A DNA stretch of 64,000 nucleotides, taken from assembly GCA_964035575.1 (NCBI GenBank), contig OZ037849.1, positions 124,001 to 188,000 on the forward strand, in the 5' to 3' direction. Made by a program: the position numbers and the translations under genes. Origin of the DNA: Rhynchopus sp. YZ270_cl-10 (lineage: Eukaryota; Euglenozoa; Diplonemea; Diplonemida; Diplonemidae). Of this stretch, positions 20,845 through 30,043 are shown piece after piece (position 1 is the first letter of the stretch; each line of letters begins with the position of its first letter). A model generated the notes under the pieces. The model was not told the origin of the DNA. It saw only the letters and a program-made list of their open reading frames with translations, and ran no database searches.

Positions 20845-23800
20845 ACATACTGCATGTAGCAACTGCTCCGGCGGCTTCCCCTGTGGACGAACCCTGGCAT
20901 ACGCACTCCCAGTCGTTCAGCGAGTCCTCAGTCGGGTTGCTGTCACGACACGTCTGTCCCGCCACACTGCAGATGGTGACGTTCGTGCACTCGTTGTACC
21001 CACATGTGGCCACAGGAGCAAGGGCCTGCTTCCCCTCGGAGAACGGACAGCGGCACTCCCAGTCTCCGCTGACAGTCGGGGACTTGTCAAGGTCAACACA
21101 GATCTGGTTATTCTCAACACACACGTTCACAGCCGTGCACTCGTCAATGGTGCAGGCACTCACAGCCTTAGCCACAGCAACCTCCAGTGCCGGTGCCTCA
21201 CACATGCACATCCAGTTGGACAGCATCGTCGCCGACGTGTCAGGGTCTGTGCACGTCTGTCCAGAAGCAGTGCACACGTTCACAGACGTCTTCCCTGTGC
21301 GCGCGCATGTCGGGCAGATGTCCCTGCACTCGTCTACCATGCACGACGCAGCCTGCTTCACCCCCAGCTCCCCATGGAAGGGCGCAATGCACGCGCAGCG
21401 CCAGGCGCCCACGTCGGCCGCGTCAGCGCCTCCGACACACTTCTGTCCCACGCTGGTGCACGTCTGGCGGTTTTCCTCCACTCCGCACGCACCCGTGTAC
21501 ACGCACGTTGCCGGACCACCGGTCATCGACCCCGTCGACCCTGCGGGGCACTTGCACACCCAGTCGCCCAGGCTTGTCGCTGCAGTGTCGCTGTCCTGGC
21601 AGGTCTGCCCCACCTCAATGCACACCTTCCCTCTCGTGTGGCACTCGTCCAGAACGCACGACGCAACGCCGCCCATCGCCGCACCAGACTCTGGCGAACG
21701 GCAGATGCACGACCAGTCGTTCAGGTTGTCAGCAGACGCATCCGTGCAGTCCTGTCCCGCCGACTCGCACGTCACCCCGTGGGTCACGCACTCGTCCAGA
21801 GGCGCAGCCGTTGGCGGTGCCGATGTCGCCGGTGCGTCTGTCGAAGCTGTCTTCGGTGCGTCCGTTGGCGGGGCAGGGGTCGGGGGCAGGGATGTTGCCG
21901 GCGCAGATGTCTCGGGTGTGCCTGTCGGCGCCTGTGTGGGCGGCACGGTGGTGCACTCGTCGTTTTGCCAGTGGCAGCTGGGGTTTTTCTTGCAATCCAG
22001 CTCGTAACAATTCCGGTAGCACACAGAGTCCTTGCAGGTGGTATCCCACATGCACGCCTTGTCAGCAACGCAGAGGGCCTGCTCCAGGTTCGTGTCACAG
22101 CCCGACGGTTTTGCTACGTTCTGTCCAAACTTGCTGTTCGGGTCGCAGAAGGTGTTCAGCACAGAGTCTGGGATCTCGTCCAGCATCAGGTTCATGAAGT
22201 GGGTGTCAGTGGGTGTGCTCACAAGCGGCTTCAGCTTCGTCTCTGCGTTGTTGTCCTGGAAGGTGTGGTAGTCAAAGCGACGCATCACGATACCAAACAC
22301 AGTCACGTCCTCGGAGCGCAGCTTCTGCTGGGCGTCGCTGAGCATGCCGGGGTGCGAGGCCTTCCAGTTCCTGTCGACACAGAGGTTGTTGCCACACCTG
22401 TCGGCACAGCACGCGTCCCCGTCAATGTCGGTGATACCTCCGTCTACAATGAGGATCACAACGTGCTCTCTCCACGACGGGCTGTATGTCGGGAGGAAGG
22501 TGTGGTCGGCCACGTCCTTGAGAGCGTCGTGCAGGTACGTCCACTGTGCCTGGTAGTTGGCCTCCTGCCAGTCAATGTCTCCGTGCAGCTCCGACCTCAT
22601 ACCGGACAGAAGACCGTTCGTGCACGCCCCAATGGCACAGCCCATCGGGTGGTTCTCAGCAGGAGTCGCCTCCGCCTTCGAGAACTGGATGAAGGTGATA
22701 CGGAAACCCTTGTCGCGGGCTGCGTTCGCACCCACGGTGTGGTCGTCCCCCGTCAGCGGCACAGTCTTCATCCAGTCACGCAGAATCTCCATCAGCCCGT
22801 AGAACCCGTGTGCGTGGCGTCCGAACGACCTGCGCATCGAACCAGATCCGTCCAGCACAAACGCAATGTCCAGGTCGGGGCACGTGTCAAAGTTCGGGTC
22901 GGCGCAGAAGGCGCCGTTCGCAGTGTGGTGCCACACGCAGTCCGGGTCAGCATCACAGGGGCAGTGGTCTGTGTGCTTGTCACATGTTTTCGGCACACAC
23001 ACATTGGTGGCCGACCACATGCACTTGTCGTTGTTGTCACATTCCGGCTGGTTCCCCATTGGCGCACACGCAGTCATCTCGCACGCTGTGTCCGCTGTGG
23101 CCACATTCCAGTGGCACTTGGTGTTGTGGTTGCACACCTCCTCCTGCGTGAGTGCCTTGCACTCGTCCGTGGGCACACACTTCGGGTTGGCAGCAGCGTC
23201 CCACTTGCAGTCTGCGTCCTCATCGCAGTCCGGCTGGAGTGTGTGGTGGCACGGCACAGGGCTGCACATATGTGCCATGTCCGAAGGCGACACGGAAGCA
23301 TCCACCGGGTCAGGTCCGTTCCACACACAGCCGTCCTCCTGCTCGCACGTCGTCTTCGAGATCTGCAGGCACTTCTTCACCTCGCAGTCCGGCCCCACCG
23401 AAGTGTGGTCACATACCTCAAGGGCACAGAAGTCCACGTTTGTGTTTGTGGTGTCGCACGGTGCGGGCATCGTCACACTTGTGGCCACACACGCGTCGTG
23501 GTTCGTGTCGTGTGGCACACACGGGTTGTCAATGCACGCGGTAGCCCAGATCGGGTCCCACAGACACGTGTCGTCGTTCTTGCACGCAGTCTCGTCCTTC
23601 CCCGTGCACCCTGTTGTCAGGTCGCACCTGTCTGCACCAGCGTTCCAGGTGCACAGAGGGTTCGTGTCACACTTGTCCTTGTTGCACAGCTTGTTGCACA
23701 CGGACTCCACGCAGCCGGACTTTGCGTAGTCCCACACACACGAAACCTCGCTCTCGCAATCGGCTCTCGCCCCCTTCGCCCCACACCCGAGAGGCGTCGT

Positions 23801-25366
23801 CAAACCCACCACCTGTTTCCCAAACTTGCTGTTCGGGTCGCAGAAGGTGTTCAGCACAGAGTCTGGGATCTCGTCCAGCATCAGGTTCATGAAGTGGGTG
23901 TCAGTGGGTGTGCTCACAAGCGGCTTCAGCTTCGTCTCTGCGTTGTCGTCCTGGAAGGTGTGGTAGTCAAAGCGACGCATCACGATACCAAACACAGTCA
24001 CGTCCTCGGAGCGCAGCTTCTGCTGGGCGTCGCTGAGCATGCCGGGGTGCGAGGCCTTCCAGTTCCTGTCGATACAGAGGTTGTCGCCACACCTGTCGGC
24101 ACAGCACGCGTCCCCGTCAATGTCGGTGATACCTCCGTCTACAATGATGATCACAACGTGCTCTCTCCACGACGGGCTGTATGTCGGGAGGAAGGTGTGG
24201 TCGGCCACGTCCTTGAGAGCGTCGTGCAGGTACGTCCACTGTGCCTGGTAGTTGGCCTCGTGCCAGTCAATGTCTCCGTGCAGCTCCGACCTCATACCGG
24301 ACAGAAGACCGTTCGTGCACGCCCCAATGGCACAGTTGGTCGGGTGGTCCTCAGCAGGAGTTGCCTCCGCCTTCGAGAACTGGATGAAGGTGATACGGAA
24401 CGCACCCGTGTTGACTGCTACGTTCGCACCCACGGTGTGGTCATCCCCCGTCAGCGGCACAGTCTTCATCCAGTCACGCAGAATCTCCATCAGCCCGTAG
24501 AACCCGTGTGCGTGGCGTCCGAACGACCTGCGCATCGAACCAGATCCGTCCAGCACAAACGCAATGTCCAGGTCGGGGCACGCGTTGAACTTCGGGTCGG
24601 AGCAGTGGGGAACGGGCCCAGTTGCGTGCCATGCACAGTCAGGGTCCTCCGAGCAGTCACACTGATTTACCGGGTGGTTGTACTTGTCGCAGGTCTTCGC
24701 CACACAGGCGGACTGTCCACTGCGGGTTGTCCACATGCAGGTCGATTGTGTGTTGCAGACACCCTGGTCGGTGTGCTCCCCGCAGGTGGTCTCCCCACAC
24801 ACACCAGTCGCCTGCGACACGTCCCAGTGGCACTTCAGGTCGTGGTCGCATTCTGCCTCGTCCTCGTGCTCCCCGCAGAGTGTGCGCACACAAGCACCAG
24901 TCCACTTGCATCCCCCACGCGCATCACAGTCTGTCTGCCCCAGAGGTCCGCAGTCGTCTGCCTTGCAGTGCTTCACCTGGTCGGCAGGCGCCTGCGTCAG
25001 TGCATCAACCCCGCTCGGCACAGACCACGTGCACGTTCCAGTACAGGTCGCACTCGTTGACATCAGACACTCCTGAACCTTGCAGGGCTGGGGAGCAGAC
25101 ACGTCGAACGCGCACACGGACAGCGTGCAGAACTCCGGGTCGCCCGGCGGCGGGGAGCATGGGAATGGCACCACCTCAGCCACGGCCAGACAGGACTGCT
25201 CATTTGGAGCAGTCCTGCAGGGGTCCTCAACACATCCGAGGCTCGGACCCCAGATCGGGTTCCACTGGCACCCAGCGCCCGCACAGGTCGTCTGTGTTGT
25301 CTCGTCGGCACAAGCAGCCTGTGCAGTGGCCGCTGCTCCAAGGAGCAGTGCCACTCGTAACATCAT
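16492..25366 (-). CDS. vWA and Cys-rich-repeat type I membrane protein, four exons
   Basis: The exons are 25366-20851, 20040-19924, 19595-19375 and 17664-16492. Donors are GTATGT, GTATGT and GTATGG, acceptors all end in CAG, and phases are consistent (1, 1, 0), giving about 2008 residues. A signal peptide (MMLRVALLLGAAATAQA) is followed by Cys-rich modules. A first vWA domain (about 263-455) has an intact MIDAS motif (DGSGSM), then come more modules and a second, nearly identical vWA (about 828-1020). About 15 EGF-like repeats of pattern C-x-GQ-C-x-D...W-x-C-x-C follow, then a Thr/Pro/Ser-rich stalk, one transmembrane helix (IVGVVGGVLCLCLAVGGGLW) and a short acidic tail ending DEYVMM. This is a cell-surface or secretory-pathway adhesion or binding protein by family logic; the ligand is unknown. 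The ORF on the opposite strand is a shadow. Confidence 0.85.
17665..19374 (-). other. Last intron of the vWA gene, invaded by repeats
   Basis: The 1.7-kb intron (donor GTATGG, acceptor AACACAG) contains a complete hAT-like MITE (17913-18666) and an inverted GC-rich hairpin motif near 18773-18803. About 32 bases at 17881-17912 (AAAATAAAGTGTAATTTTTG onward) are repeated directly at 19192-19224. The other two introns are 328 and 810 bases. Confidence 0.7.
17913..18666 (+). mobile_element. hAT-like MITE, copy 1
   Basis: This 754-bp element has terminal inverted repeats CAGTGCTCTCAAGATCCTCC and CAGGGCTCTCAAGATCCTCC, and a perfect 8-bp target duplication ACTTCTTT (17905-17912 and 18667-18674). CAG ends with 8-bp duplications are typical of hAT transposons. 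There is no transposase, so it is non-autonomous. Internal GCGCGC-type palindromes are present. An inverted copy is at 38935-39692. Confidence 0.92.
20041..20850 (-). other. First intron of the vWA gene
   Basis: The 810-base intron starts GTATGTG followed immediately by a T run of about 37 bases (A run on the plus strand, 20806-20843) and ends in GCACAG. It contains no other recognised element. Confidence 0.75.
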
Positions 25367-26238
25367 ACTCGGGTTGCTGACCCTCGCTCAACACGGGGGG
25401 AGAAGAACACAGAGGAAAAGGAAATAAAACGAAACAAAATGGGGGGTGGCTCAATAAAAGAGGGGGGCTCTCGCAGGTCTGTGGAAGGGTTGTGTTCTTG
25501 CTGTGTGCGTCTGAAGGTTTGGGGTTGAGACTTGAGTTTGGGATTGGGAGACAGTTGATTGGGAGACAGTTGATGGGAAATGATGCAACGTTTATTTGTG
25601 TTTTTGAGTCAAATCGAGATGAGTTGGCTAATTGACGAATCAACCTTAAAAGATGTGTTCTTTTATTTATAAAAAAAAAATGACACCAAAGATGGGGCAG
25701 TCCTAACTGGACGGAACCCTGCTTTTCGTGGAGTCAGAGAAAAACAAAAAAAAAAAAAATAAAGAAGTGATGCGATTTGGGTGTCAACACAGACACCAAC
25801 CAATCAGGGGGGTGACCGACACCTAACAAAGTCCTGTTGATCGTCAACAATTTTTTTTGAAAACGGGAGGGGGGGAGAGAAATTCTGTTGAGTGGTTCAG
25901 ACCCGTTCTACTTGTCAAAAAAAGCTCAGGAGAAGAAGATATGGAGAGGTTGGCTTCTGCGAGCTCCGTCAAATGGTGGGGTCACATTATCTGCAAAAAA
26001 ACAGAATTTTTGGTCGGAAACCCTGTTGAAGAAAGAGTAACTCTGATAGGTAAGTAAAAATATGTTTTTTTTTTTTTCCAAAATTTCAAAAATCCCCAAA
26101 ACCGGTTTTCCCAGTTTTCAAAACCAGTAAACCGGCATACCTTGTTTTAATCACACTGCAGGGAAAGAAGAGAAAACTCCTGTGTGCAGATTTTCACGGT
26201 ATAAAACAGATGCTAGAAAGAACCAAGAACCTCAGCCC
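25367..26238. other. Upstream region of the vWA gene
   Basis: No gene. It includes the repeat shared with 3299-3366 (25880-25950), followed by a GAGCTCCGTCAAATGGTGGG stretch also seen near 18848. The expected promoter region (25370-25700) is A/C-rich with no motif I can name. Confidence 0.5.
25880..25950 (+). repeat. Dispersed repeat shared with 3299-3366
   Basis: GTTGAGTGGTTCAGACCCG and AGGAGAAGAAGATATGGAG match the left copy in the same orientation. Confidence 0.75.
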
Positions 26239-26288
26239 CTAATGGTGGCAGTATTGTGATGTGGGCCCATCACAATACTGCCACCATT
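26239..26288. ncRNA. Perfect 22-bp hairpin with 6-base loop
   Basis: TAATGGTGGCAGTATTGTGA plus TG pairs exactly with 26267-26288 around the loop TGGGCC. It lies in non-coding DNA. If transcribed it would fold into a small-RNA-precursor-like hairpin; it could equally be a minimal foldback element. Transcription is not shown by the sequence. Confidence 0.5.
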
Positions 26289-26565
26289 ACCAGCCCCCAC
26301 CCCCCCGCAGGGCCACTCTCTTGACATAGCTGATAACATTTCTCAATAAATCATTTCATATACTTTCTATTCTGAACAGAAGGTATGGTGCAATAAAGAA
26401 AACGAATGCTTAAGATGAGTGAGTGGACAACCATCTCTGAAAAGGAAAGGAAAAAAAATAAAATAAAATACGCCTCTCGTGCTTAGTCACCAAAAAACAA
26501 AACAAAACAAAACAAAAAAACAAAACAAAACGAGCGTGCTGTGCGTTTGAAACCCCCTCCTCCGT

Positions 26566-26630
26566 TGTAGAGTAATTGAACCCCGGACGGTGAGAGCCGG
26601 CTGTTCTTAGCCACTTTGCTACAGGGTGGG
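26566..26630 (-). pseudogene. tRNA-like sequence with A and B boxes
   Basis: On the minus strand TAGCAAAGTGG (26621-26611) fits a Pol III A box and GGTTCAATTAC (26583-26573) a B box at tRNA-like distance, with CTCTCAC in the anticodon-loop position. The T stem does not pair and the acceptor stem is only partly paired, so this is a tRNA-derived relic or SINE head rather than a working tRNA. Confidence 0.45.
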
Positions 26631-26717
26631 GATCGTGTCAGGGGGTGTTGTAGGTTTGAAAGCAGGTGTGGGCAGTTTCTCAGAGTGAAACATTGGCCAC
26701 GTGCTGTTTGAAAGACA

Positions 26718-26768
26718 TGGACATTGAAGGGTTCGAACCATCGGAGCTCTAACACTGAGCTACTCGTC
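26718..26768 (-). pseudogene. tRNA-like sequence lacking an anticodon arm
   Basis: On the minus strand GGACGAGTAGCTCAGTGTTA continues through GAGC to GGTTCGAACC and ends GTCC. The acceptor ends (GGAC/GTCC), the D arm (GCTC/GAGC) and the B box are intact. Only about six bases lie between D arm and T arm, so there is no room for an anticodon arm. Confidence 0.5.
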
Positions 26769-26780
26769 CCTGCCTGGTGT

Positions 26781-26837
26781 GTGTGTGTGTGTTTGATAAC
26801 ATATGTAGAGTGGGTCACGCCTGAACGGAGTATAGCC
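26781..26837 (-). repeat. CA-tail motif T2 copy
   Basis: On the minus strand ATACTCCGTTCAGGCGTGAC, CCACTCTA and GTTATCAAACACACAC match copies at 47640 and 48509. The CA run leads straight into the tRNA-like sequence at 26768. Confidence 0.7.
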
Positions 26838-27132
26838 CACTACCTGATGTGTGTGTGTGTGTGTGTGTATTTTGCTTGAAAATAGGTGTACACAGCTCCT
26901 AATAGTGGAACCTTGCAGTGTGTATGGGTGTGGCTTTTAAAAGTAGAAAAATGCATATAAGGGGGGATGATGTGGCATAACAATTGCCTTGTAGAAGTGG
27001 CAATACGCCTCAGACGGTGCACCACCAGCCATGAAGGCTTGCAAGCGCTGTGGTGGCAATGGGGCAGTGTTGGGGAAGGTATCTAGTCTGAAGAGTTTTG
27101 TCGTATGAAAAAAGTGGCTGAAAAGGGGAGGA

Positions 27133-27182
27133 ATGTGTCTTGAAACACAAAGCCCTCGTGTGGCAGTGTACCTTTGGGTGAC
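27133..27182 (+). repeat. Palindrome-ended dispersed motif copy
   Basis: CTTGAAACACAAAGCCCTCG and CAGTGTACCTTTGGGTGAC match the family. It lies about 60 bases outside the mariner element. Confidence 0.65.
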
Positions 27183-27241
27183 AACAACACCGGGGGTGGA
27201 CCTCAGTCCATGTTTTGCCACAAAAGAAAATTTGATGAATA

Positions 27242-28646
27242 CAGTGTGACACAGAATTAATGGCCGATGACGACATTTTGTAAAAATTGTTATATTATTC
27301 TAAAAAATAGGCAAAATTTGACTCATTTCATTGCATTTTCAACTGGCCGTGTATGAAAAGTGTGTGTGTGGGGAAAATATTAACATGGAAATATCCCTTT
27401 TTGGTAAAAAAGGGTGTATGTGTAAAAAAAAAAAAATACAGTGTAGCAGTACAAACGAGTGGGTGCACAAAAATAAATAGAGCATGCATTAGTATTTTGT
27501 GTGCATTCCGTTGGAATTGCGAACTGCGTCTAGGCGTCGTGGCATTGACATGATGTAACGTGCAACGAAGCTATTGTCCATCTTGGACCATTCCTTGTTG
27601 ATGGCACGTTTAAGTGCTGACACGTCTTTGGGCTCCCGTTCGTTGACTGCAGTCTGCAGCTTGGCCCACAGGTTCTCAATAGGATTGAGATCAGGGGAGT
27701 TGCCTGGCCAGTCAGCTTTAGGGAGGAACGAGAAAGGTTGGGAGGAGAGGAATGCTTGAGTAACGTTCGCAGTGTGGCAGGGTGCCCCATCCTGCTGAAA
27801 CGTGTAGCTACTGTCAGGCAGGAGTTCTTTTATTTCTTTGAGCGCTTTCTGTAAGACGAGCGTACGGTACTTCTCTGCATTGAGAGCACCGTCATAGAAA
27901 TAGAGCTTCGTCTTACCTCTGGTGGTGATTCCTCCCCAGACGTGAACCTTCTGCGTAGCCCTGACCTTATCAACGGTTGGGGGCGGCTCATCACCATCTG
28001 CAACCCAGACAACATCGTTCTTCTTGCTCACCCGAGAAAAAAGCCAAAAGTCTTTTTCATCGGTGAACATCACCTTTGACCAGTCGGTGTTTCGATGCGT
28101 TTCAGCAAACTCTATCCGGGCAGTGATGTTCTTTTCCGAGAGCTTTGGTTTGCTCTTCGTTTGAACGGGCTTCAGCCCCTTCTCCTTCAGGCACCTGCGG
28201 ACACTCTCCCTCGAAATCTGTAGTCGCGACGCTACTTTCCTGCAAGACTGAAACCGCTTGCCCCGCATGTGTCTAACCACCCTATTCTTAACGGTGTCGG
28301 TGGTGGCCGATCTCTTGCGTCCCCTCCCTGGCTTGTCCGAAAAATTCCGCTCTCCAGCGCGGTACTCCTTCACCCACCTACCCAAACTCCTCTTCGCAAC
28401 GTTCAGCAACTCCGCCACCTCATCATGGCTCTTACCGCCAACAACGACTAGCGACGTTGCCTGTAGGCGCAACCCTTCCCTCGTGGCCTCAGTGTTCACT
28501 TTACCCTTAACCATTATATTTTTGCTTTTATTGTGTTCCTGGGCGTAAATATTTTATGTTTTGGGGGTGTTTTGAATATGTCCTTGTCAAAATTTGCCGT
28601 TTTTTTATAAAATGTCTTCATCGGCCATTAATTCTGTGTCACACTG
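27242..28646 (-). mobile_element. Tc1/mariner transposon, copy 2 (inverted)
   Basis: Also 1405 bp, flanked by TA (27240-27241 and 28647-28648), with the same terminal repeats in opposite orientation to copy 1. The two copies bracket the vWA gene as a 12.3-kb inverted pair. Confidence 0.95.
27489..28514 (-). CDS. Tc1/mariner transposase (DD37E spacing), copy 2
   Basis: An intact 341-residue frame, identical to copy 1 apart from one noticed Ala-to-Thr difference near residue 20. It has the same helix-turn-helix region and the same D, D, E residues with 37 residues between the last pair. Two intact near-identical copies suggest recent or current activity. Codon use and GC level resemble host genes. 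Confidence 0.95.
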   Translation of the reverse strand: MVKGKVNTEATREGLRLQATSLVVVGGKSHDEVAELLNVAKRSLGRWVKEYRAGERNFSDKPGRGRKRSATTDTVKNRVVRHMRGKRFQSCRKVASRLQISRESVRRCLKEKGLKPVQTKSKPKLSEKNITARIEFAETHRNTDWSKVMFTDEKDFWLFSRVSKKNDVVWVADGDEPPPTVDKVRATQKVHVWGGITTRGKTKLYFYDGALNAEKYRTLVLQKALKEIKELLPDSSYTFQQDGAPCHTANVTQAFLSSQPFSFLPKADWPGNSPDLNPIENLWAKLQTAVNEREPKDVSALKRAINKEWSKMDNSFVARYIMSMPRRLDAVRNSNGMHTKY

Positions 28647-28805
28647 TATGCCTTACGTGCACACACATCGGAGGAGATGTCTTTTGTGCTCAACACGCCA
28701 AAGGAAGTAGAGTGTACGAAGCACTTCAGGTGAGGTCGAAGATAAATGTTTCCGTTTACGGCAATAAGCATCCACAACATAATGGGACATTGCAGCAAAA
28801 AAAAA

Positions 28806-28852
28806 AATGTCGAAATACAAAGCCCTCTCGTGACAGTGCACCTTGGTACAAT
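28806..28852 (+). repeat. Palindrome-ended dispersed motif copy
   Basis: GAAATACAAAGCCCTCTCGT, GACAGTGCACCTTGGTACA. A run of A bases precedes it. Confidence 0.7.
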
Positions 28853-29608
28853 GACTGGCTGTACCGGGGGGGAAAACTTGGTTATGGGAAGGCTATGGGG
28901 GAATTTATCCGGTGAGTTCCGTGAACACATACCAGGGTGGCACATGCACGCAGACAACGTGCATGCAACCTTGACAACGAAAGCGCTCCAACGCACAGCT
29001 GTCTGGGGTAGCATCCACGGCAACTTCCTATGTGGAACTACACACAAAACAACACAACACGAAAAGGGGTGGGTCTCTAGAGCCACCTACCATAGACAGG
29101 GCATGGACCCTCTCGACCCTTGAGATTTGTGTGTTCTGCTTTGCAAGCCAACACGCACTACCCTAGAGCAAATTGTTCTGCAGCACACACAAGGCATCAA
29201 CATGCTCTTGCTGTACAGAGTATTGGATGTCTTTCTTTCTGAAGCCCAATGGACAAAGTGCACGCTCTCCTTTGGTGTGCAGGCAATGGGTCGACACGTG
29301 TATAACATTTCTAACAAAACCCACCCCTGAGAGCGAGTCTAGGCTATATACGTGTGACCATGCACGCCACGTGAGAACCAACTGATAAAAATAAATGAAT
29401 AAAGCTTGTAACATGAGCCATGCCTCACTGCAGAGACATGTGAGCGAAAGGTACCACAGCAAGCAGCGAGCAACTCGCTTAATAGGGACCTTCGAAAAAA
29501 AAGGCTGCAAAACAGCCGAAGAAAACTTGACCGATTATGACTGTCTCACGTACACACAAATTGGGCTAGGGGCAGCTAGTGGCCTGAATACAAACACATC
29601 TGGAAAAA

Positions 29609-29650
29609 AATTGACTTGAAATACAAAGCCCTCTCGCGACAGTGTACCTA
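29609..29650 (+). repeat. Palindrome-ended dispersed motif copy
   Basis: TTGACTTGAAATACAAAGCC, CTCTCGCGACAGTGTACC. The terminal palindrome is lost after TACC. Confidence 0.65.
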
Positions 29651-29818
29651 TAAAAAAAAATAACACAACTAAACAAAGCCAACGGAGAAAGAGACAGTGT
29701 CAAACCTATGCATTGGAATGACGAATACGCACATACCGTCTGTTAACAACTCAACAGTTAACAAACAGCTGTGTGGACAATAAGGACGCAATGAAGGGCC
29801 CGCCGTGATGTCTAAGAG

Positions 29819-29840
29819 CCCTTCGCTCGTAAGCGAAGGG
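29819..29840. other. Perfect 9-bp hairpin
   Basis: CCCTTCGCT, loop CGTA, AGCGAAGGG. It lies about 200 bases downstream of the AC-B stop codon (AC-B is on the minus strand), so it could sit in its 3' region; there is no further support. Confidence 0.5.
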
Positions 29841-30043
29841 ACAGGGATGAGAACAATGGGACGTCTCGGCATGGGTCTGTTTTCAAATAAAACAAAACAT
29901 AAATAAGGAAGCTAAAGAATCAAAACCAAAACTAAACAAACAAAAAAAAAGAATTTTAAAAGCAAGGCAAAAATGTCCACGTAATAAGTCCTCGGAGTTG
30001 GGTGCATCGAAGAACTTAGGCAGATGGTTAACTTCTGTACTGC

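Larger units (their letters stand above)
28647..30043. other. Intergenic, no gene seen
   Basis: It contains palindrome-ended motif copies at 28806-28852 and 29609-29650 and a perfect CCCTTCGCT/AGCGAAGGG hairpin at 29819-29840. ORFs here are short and unconvincing. Confidence 0.6.

Noticed and set aside
20795..25060. 1421-codon open frame on the plus strand
   Set aside because: Antisense shadow of the vWA gene; the minus strand has a signal peptide, domains, splice signals and phase agreement.
28628..29510. Several 60-150 codon frames between mariner copy 2 and AC-B
   Set aside because: They overlap each other on both strands, include dispersed motifs and show no domain or splice signals.
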